64,000 nucleotides of DNA from S5-A14a sp050908895 (lineage in GTDB: Bacteria > Bacillota > Clostridia > Peptostreptococcales > Anaerovoracaceae): the NCBI GenBank assembly GCA_050908895.1, contig CP171222.1, forward strand, positions 496,001-560,000, written 5' to 3'. Of the stretch, positions 59,850 through 64,000 are shown piece by piece. A program made the position numbers and the translations under genes. The notes beneath the pieces are model-generated. The model was not told where the DNA came from. It saw nothing but the letters and a program-made list of their open reading frames with translations, and ran no database searches. Numbering within the stretch: the stretch's first letter is position 1; each line of letters opens with the position of its first letter.

Positions 59850-60992
59850 ATGAGCATTACACCCCTTAAGTACGCACATGGGAAACTTATTCTTCTAGAT
59901 CAGAGAAAACTTCCCGGCGAAGAATTATATATGGAGATTAGGACTCCGGAAGAAATATATGATGCAATCAAAACTTTGGCTGTTAGAGGAGCCCCTGCCA
60001 TTGGAGTAGCTGCAGCCTACGGATATTTTCTTGCCTTAAAGAAATGGTATCAAGAAGAAACTGTCTATTCATTTGCAGAAATAAGTACGCATTGCACCAG
60101 TGATGAATTTATGAATGAAGCAAGGAGACTTAGAGATTATATAGATTCGGCTAGACCTACTGCTGTAAATTTGAGATGGGCTCTTGATAGAATATATGAG
60201 AAACTCAAAGGTGTTAAGAGTATTCTGAATCAAGATACTAAAGGATTAATATCTGAAACTGAAATAGTGAAAAAATTGTTAAAGGTTGCCGAAGAAGAGG
60301 CTAAGAGGATTCATGAAGAAGATGTGGAGGCCTGTTATTCAATGGGCGAGTATGGTTTAAGTATCCTTAAGAAAAATATGGGAATTTTGACCCACTGCAA
60401 TGCCGGCACCATAGCTACATCTAAGTATGGAACATGTTTGGCACCGCTTTATTTGGGACATGAGCAAGCATATAATTTTCATGTATTTGCTGACGAGACA
60501 AGGCCACTTCTTCAGGGAGCAAGGTTAACCTCTTGGGAACTTTCGAAGGCCGGAATAGATGTGACCCTTATATGTGATAACATGGCTGCATCAGTTATGC
60601 AAGCAGGAAAAATAGACGCAGTGGTCGTAGGATGTGACAGAATGGCAGCTAACGGGGATGGAGCAAATAAGATAGGAACCTTGGGTGTGGCTATTTTGGC
60701 GAAAAGATATAATATTCCATTTTATATGTTTGTGCCAACTTCTACTATTGATTTGGAGACAGCTACAGGTGAAGATATAATCATAGAAGAACGAGATGGG
60801 GAAGAGATATATAAGGCTTGGTATGAGAAACCAATGGCACCGGAAGGAGTTAAAACATTCAATCCATCCTTTGATATCACCGATGCAGAGCTCATCACAG
60901 CGGTTATAACAGAAGAAGGAATCGTTTATCCTCCATTTAGTCAAGGATTGAAAGAAGTTGTTGAGAAAGCATTAGAGAAGAGGAGCAAGTAG
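59850..60992 (+). CDS. mtnA: S-methyl-5-thioribose-1-phosphate isomerase
   Basis: A 380-residue enzyme of methionine salvage that isomerises methylthioribose-1-phosphate to methylthioribulose-1-phosphate. The catalytic Cys183 is in THCNAG and Asp263 in GCDRMAANGDGANKIGT. The protein is about 30 residues longer than many homologues owing to insertions near 68-90 and 117-145. The frame opens 14 codons upstream, but AGGAGGAATT supports the ATG at 59850. No other methionine-salvage gene is adjacent; in anaerobes MtnA can feed the DHAP shunt instead. Two bases separate it from the EamA gene. Confidence 0.94.
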   Translation: MSITPLKYAHGKLILLDQRKLPGEELYMEIRTPEEIYDAIKTLAVRGAPAIGVAAAYGYFLALKKWYQEETVYSFAEISTHCTSDEFMNEARRLRDYIDSARPTAVNLRWALDRIYEKLKGVKSILNQDTKGLISETEIVKKLLKVAEEEAKRIHEEDVEACYSMGEYGLSILKKNMGILTHCNAGTIATSKYGTCLAPLYLGHEQAYNFHVFADETRPLLQGARLTSWELSKAGIDVTLICDNMAASVMQAGKIDAVVVGCDRMAANGDGANKIGTLGVAILAKRYNIPFYMFVPTSTIDLETATGEDIIIEERDGEEIYKAWYEKPMAPEGVKTFNPSFDITDAELITAVITEEGIVYPPFSQGLKEVVEKALEKRSK

Positions 60993-60993
60993 T

Positions 60994-61938
60994 TTGAGGA
61001 AGCAAAACACTTTGCAGTCGACAAGTTTTTTTGAGCGATATGTTAAGATAATTGTAGTTTTGGCTGTTGTGGCAGGTTCTGCATCAGGTATATTTGGATC
61101 TGTAATAGAGGCGCCTCCAATGGCTATCGGGTTTTGGCGATTAACAATGGGATTACCTTTTTTTGCTATCCCTTTTGCTAGAAAAGGGATAGCAGAGGTA
61201 GCAGGTATTCCAAAGAAGAATTTGACTTATACAGCAGCGGCAGGTATTTTCCTTTTCTTGCATTTTTTGTGTTGGTTTTCGGCTGTAAGGATGACCAATA
61301 TTGCCAGCGCATCAGTGATTGCGGCTTTACATCCTTTGGTAGTGCTTGTAACGACGATAATTGTATTTAAGAAAAAAGTTGGAAAAAGACCGATTATGGG
61401 AATTTTATGTGCTTTGGCCGGCGCTAGTATGATTGCAGGTTTTGATTATCAGCAACTGGCAGAGGGGAATTTTAAAGGCGATATAATATCTTTGTTTACG
61501 GCAATTTTTATGGGGCTTTATTTTGCTATGGGACATGAAGCAAGAAAGAAGATAAGTGGAGCAACCTATGTATTTCTCTGTTTCCTATCCTGCTGGATTT
61601 GCTTTGCTATAGGGATGTTTGTTACTCGCACTGAATTTACGGGATATTCATCATCCGACTGGATATATTTGATTGGACTAACGTTAGTTTGTCAGATTGG
61701 AGCTCATGCGGTCTTCAACCTCTGTATGGGGCACGTTTCATCCCTTTATGTTTCCACTTGGGAGTCAGGTGAGGCAGTTTCAGCAACTTTGCTAGGGTTC
61801 ATATTTCTAGGGCAAATTCCGAAACAGTGGCAGCTCATTGGAATGGTTATCGTGGTAATTGGCCTGATTTACTATAACTATTACACCAGCAAGGAAGACT
61901 CAATGAGTGAGGTTATCGAAGATGAGCTACAAAGTTAA
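60994..61938 (+). CDS. EamA/DMT-superfamily permease
   Basis: A 314-residue membrane protein with ten predicted segments in two EamA repeats. The first repeat includes the FLHFLCWFSAVRMTNIASASVI pattern region and the second ends AVSATLLGFIFLGQIPKQW, both typical. Members carry amino acids, nucleosides or other metabolites. It starts at TTG, two bases after mtnA, with GAGGAGCAAGTAG upstream, and overlaps scpA, so mtnA-eamA-scpA-scpB form one transcript. Linkage to mtnA hints at export or uptake of a salvage metabolite, but this is weak. Confidence 0.9.
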   Translation: MRKQNTLQSTSFFERYVKIIVVLAVVAGSASGIFGSVIEAPPMAIGFWRLTMGLPFFAIPFARKGIAEVAGIPKKNLTYTAAAGIFLFLHFLCWFSAVRMTNIASASVIAALHPLVVLVTTIIVFKKKVGKRPIMGILCALAGASMIAGFDYQQLAEGNFKGDIISLFTAIFMGLYFAMGHEARKKISGATYVFLCFLSCWICFAIGMFVTRTEFTGYSSSDWIYLIGLTLVCQIGAHAVFNLCMGHVSSLYVSTWESGEAVSATLLGFIFLGQIPKQWQLIGMVIVVIGLIYYNYYTSKEDSMSEVIEDELQS

Positions 61939-62683
61939 AATTTCATCCTTTGAGGGACCTTTTGATCTTTTGGTATACCTTATAGAAAATTCTCAAATGA
62001 GCATCTATAATATTAAAATCTCTCAAATAACCAGCCAGTATATGGAATACATGGAAGATTTGTCAGGTCTTGATGTAGAAAAGGCAACAGAATTCATGGT
62101 TCTTGCAGCAAGCCTTCTGGAGATTAAAAGTCGAATGATTCTCCCGATAGAATCCGATGACGAAGAAGGTATAGTTGAGGAAGATCCAAGAAGTCAGCTG
62201 GTTGAACGCATTTTAGAATATAAGAACTTCAAGGTGAAAGCGAAGAGCCTTGAGGAAAGATGGGAAGATAATCAGAGGATTTTGACCAAGCCGCAAGAAG
62301 ATATTACAAGATATACTGATTCCCCTGACGAATATCTCAGCTTAGGCATAGAAGATTTCATCCGGGTATTCAATGATTTCCTAGCAAAAAAACAAAAAAT
62401 CGATCAGGTCCGTAAACAATATACCAGAATTGAACGTGAGAAAGCCTCCATGGAGTCAAGAATTAAGTATATATTGGAGTGCTTTAGGACTGAACATAAT
62501 GCCGGCAGGAGAAAGTTTTTTCTAAGAGAGTTGGTGCCAGGGGTCATGGATAACTATAATTTGGTAGTGACATTTACAGCGGCATTGCAGATGATAAATC
62601 ATAAACAGATTGTGGCAGAGCAAAGTGCTTTGTACGGTGATATAGCTCTCAGTTTATCAGAGGAGACAGAAGCAGATGAGTAA
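61922..62683 (+). CDS. scpA: segregation and condensation protein A
   Basis: A 253-residue kleisin that bridges SMC heads and binds ScpB dimers to condense and separate chromosomes. The N-terminal SFEGPFDLLVYLIENSQ and the YMEYMEDLSGLDVEKATEF block are diagnostic; the C-terminal winged helix is also present. The start is the ATG preceded by GAGGTTATCGAAG, overlapping the EamA stop by 17 bases; a frame five codons longer is not supported. It overlaps scpB by eight bases. Confidence 0.95.
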   Translation: MSYKVKISSFEGPFDLLVYLIENSQMSIYNIKISQITSQYMEYMEDLSGLDVEKATEFMVLAASLLEIKSRMILPIESDDEEGIVEEDPRSQLVERILEYKNFKVKAKSLEERWEDNQRILTKPQEDITRYTDSPDEYLSLGIEDFIRVFNDFLAKKQKIDQVRKQYTRIEREKASMESRIKYILECFRTEHNAGRRKFFLRELVPGVMDNYNLVVTFTAALQMINHKQIVAEQSALYGDIALSLSEETEADE

Positions 62684-63257
62684 CATGAAAATATATAAAT
62701 CGGCTTTAGAATCAATGCTATATGTTTGGGGAGAACCCTTGGGTATAAAGGCCGCGGCCGATGCATTGGATTTAGACTACGACCAGGTAAAACAACTTTT
62801 TCTTGAATTGGCGAAAGAGTATGAGGAAGCTCAAAGGGGACTTAGAGTAAGGCAGGTTAACAGAAGTTTTCAGATGGTGACAGCAGGAGAGAACGAGACA
62901 TTTATAAAGAGACTGTGCACTCCCGTTAAAACTACCAGGCTATCCCAGGCTGCCCTGGAAGTTCTAGCCATTATCGCATACAAACAGCCGGTGACAAAGG
63001 GAGAAATTGAAGCTATTAGAGGTGTGAGAGCTGATAGGGTCGTTGAGGGTCTTATGAAGAGAGAACTTGTTGGAGAAAAGGGGCGCTCTGAGGGAATAGG
63101 AAGACCCATATTATACGGAACTACAGATGAATTTCTGAAACAGTTTGGTTTCGCATCAATTGCTGAACTTCCAGAGATTGAAGATCTGGAGGGTGTCCTG
63201 GGAGAAACTGATTTTGAAGCTGAGGGTGGAGTACAACAGCTTAGGTTAAAAATATAA
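62676..63257 (+). CDS. scpB: segregation and condensation protein B
   Basis: A 193-residue ScpB with two winged-helix domains. Family marks are ALESMLYVWGEPL, SQAALEVLAIIAYKQPVTKGEIEAIRG region, and GRPILYGTTDEFLKQFG near residue 145-160. It completes the SMC-ScpAB condensin; smc itself is not in the window. The gene overlaps scpA by eight bases, the usual arrangement. Confidence 0.96.
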   Translation: MSNMKIYKSALESMLYVWGEPLGIKAAADALDLDYDQVKQLFLELAKEYEEAQRGLRVRQVNRSFQMVTAGENETFIKRLCTPVKTTRLSQAALEVLAIIAYKQPVTKGEIEAIRGVRADRVVEGLMKRELVGEKGRSEGIGRPILYGTTDEFLKQFGFASIAELPEIEDLEGVLGETDFEAEGGVQQLRLKI

Positions 63258-63309
63258 TTTTGATTGATTAAATATTGCGTTTAAAAAATCTAAAGTGTCG
63301 ACAAATATC

Positions 63310-63338
63310 TTGTAAGGTTATGGGAAATATGATAGAAT
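63310..63338 (+). promoter_or_regulatory. promoter of the DUF5684 gene
   Basis: TTGTAA (63310-63315), a 17-base spacer, TAGAAT (63333-63338). The predicted start lies about 40 bases before the ATG pair at 63387. Confidence 0.55.
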
Positions 63339-63386
63339 TTTATGAAAGTGGAAAACATATAGTTATCCAGAATCAAGGAGGAATTT

Positions 63387-63815
63387 ATGATGGATTATAC
63401 AAGTAACCTAGCAACAAATGAAGGTATTTTTGCTGCTTTGTTCGGAGGAACTGTTTGGATAATAGGGCTAGCTATATATATTGTTACGGTAATTGGCTTA
63501 TGGAAGGTATTTACAAAGGCAGGAATTCCGGGATGGCTTAGCCTTATTCCTATAGTGAACCTATTTATGATTGTAAAGATTGCAACAGGAAATGCGCTAA
63601 TTGCTATAGGGTATTTTATACCAATAGTAAATATTATTGTTCCTTTTTATGTTAATTATCAACTTGCTAAGGCCTATGGAAAGGGAATTGGATTTTTCTT
63701 GGGATTAACTTTTTTGGCACCAATATTCATAATAATTTTAGGCTTTGATGATTCTCAGTACATAGGACCGGGTGGTGAACCTACACCATCGGATTATGTT
63801 ATTAGAGAAAGGTAA
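63387..63815 (+). CDS. DUF5684 small membrane protein
   Basis: A 142-residue protein with four hydrophobic segments and the DUF5684 pattern WKVFTKAGIPGWLSLIPIVN followed by a second PIVN turn (FIPIVNIIVPF). Proteins of this family are frequent in Clostridia and Actinobacteria, of unknown function, sometimes fused to signal-peptidase-like modules. AATCAAGGAGGAATTT precedes the ATG pair. It has its own promoter. Confidence 0.83.
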   Translation: MMDYTSNLATNEGIFAALFGGTVWIIGLAIYIVTVIGLWKVFTKAGIPGWLSLIPIVNLFMIVKIATGNALIAIGYFIPIVNIIVPFYVNYQLAKAYGKGIGFFLGLTFLAPIFIIILGFDDSQYIGPGGEPTPSDYVIRER

Positions 63816-63817
63816 CA

Positions 63818-63836
63818 AATAAATAGCATATTTATT
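63818..63836 (+). repeat. AT-only inverted repeat before the SCIFF gene
   Basis: AATAAATA, GCA, TATTTATT forms a short perfect hairpin just after the DUF5684 stop. Its stem is all A-T, so it would be a weak terminator. Confidence 0.25.
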
Positions 63837-63927
63837 AGAGAAAGCGTATGAAATTGACGGAGAGATGAATTCGAAATACAAACTTAAATAAAATTATAAT
63901 GAGAATTTGTTTATAGGAGAATGAAAA

Positions 63928-64000
63928 ATGGAAAGAATTAAAACAATTGAAACAAGAAATTTAGCTGAAAGCCTAGAAAACGGTGGATGCGGAGAGTGCC
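63928..64000 (+). CDS. scfA: SCIFF ranthipeptide precursor, 5' part (cut by the window edge)
   Basis: Twenty-four codons are visible: MERIKTIETRNLAES, then a short linker and GGCGEC. This matches the start of SCIFF (six cysteines in forty-five residues) precursors, which typically begin MKHIKTI.TKNL and continue CGECQTSCQSACKTSC. A radical-SAM enzyme encoded next installs thioether crosslinks from cysteines to nearby threonines. AGGAGA lies seven bases before the ATG and a TATAAT lies 30-40 bases upstream. SCIFF is nearly universal in Clostridia, which supports the taxonomic placement. The maturase should begin shortly beyond 64000. Confidence 0.85.
   Translation, partial: MERIKTIETRNLAESLENGGCGEC

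Overview
The window is about 64 kb of low-GC, AT-rich DNA from a Gram-positive anaerobe of the class Clostridia. Evidence for this is the SCIFF ranthipeptide precursor at the right edge, a Rex-type operator in front of a thiolase, phosphotransacetylase, the FtsEX plus M23 hydrolase cell-division set, sortase-anchored surface proteins and strong AGGAGG-type ribosome sites. A member of the Eubacteriales family XIII / Anaerovoracaceae (Mogibacterium- or oral Eubacterium-like) is my best guess, held loosely. I see no rRNA, tRNA, CRISPR array, prophage or insertion sequence.

Layout. 1-8 kb holds transport: an FtsX-type ABC permease with its ATPase, then an AraC-type regulator divergent from a pair of ABC half-exporters. 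8-20 kb is mostly housekeeping: an EF-G-like GTPase, an alpha/beta hydrolase, RadA, a damaged sortase-anchored surface-protein locus, two peptidases (M32 and M24), a Gx-transporter/NusG-II pair facing an ApbE flavinyltransferase, and phosphotransacetylase. 20.7-27.2 kb is a sortase-assembled pilus operon: a large InlB-repeat adhesin, a small coiled protein, a signal-peptidase-like protein with a degenerate active site, an FctA/Spy0128-like major pilin and a class B sortase. Its only recognisable promoter has ten consecutive G residues between the -35 and -10 boxes, the hallmark of a phase-variable promoter. 27-35.5 kb is an accessory catabolic cluster: an NhaC-type antiporter, two YtcJ-type amidohydrolases and a SARP/BTAD regulator on the minus strand, divergent from a MocR-type regulator and a nitroreductase. 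The MocR protein lacks the lysine that normally holds PLP, and the shared promoter region has a perfect 15-bp direct repeat.

35.5-50.6 kb: two tandem patatin-like lipases, sirtuin, SurE, isochorismatase-like hydrolase, DUF2156 protein, thiolase with a Rex-like operator, FtsE-FtsX-PcsB/EnvC-like hydrolase, RecJ, CtpA-type protease, YerC, a phosphopantetheinyl transferase, RecX and TcdA. 50.6-53.3 kb: a YehR-like lipoprotein and two G3E (CobW) GTPases that suggest metal homeostasis. 53.4-63.8 kb: GlnRS, a short prepilin peptidase, TruA, dCMP deaminase, a MATE exporter, a PhzF isomerase, MtnA, an EamA permease, ScpA-ScpB and a DUF5684 membrane protein. The first 73 bases of a SCIFF precursor gene close the window.

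The pieces most worth following are the poly-G pilus promoter, the SipA-like inactive signal peptidase inside that operon, the PLP-lysine-less MocR regulator with its direct-repeat operator, the Rex site at thlA, and the broken surface-protein locus at 12.65-14.04 kb. Start codons were moved from the longest open frame wherever a clear ribosome site pointed to an internal start; each case is stated in its entry. All family assignments rest on reading motifs by eye, without database searches.
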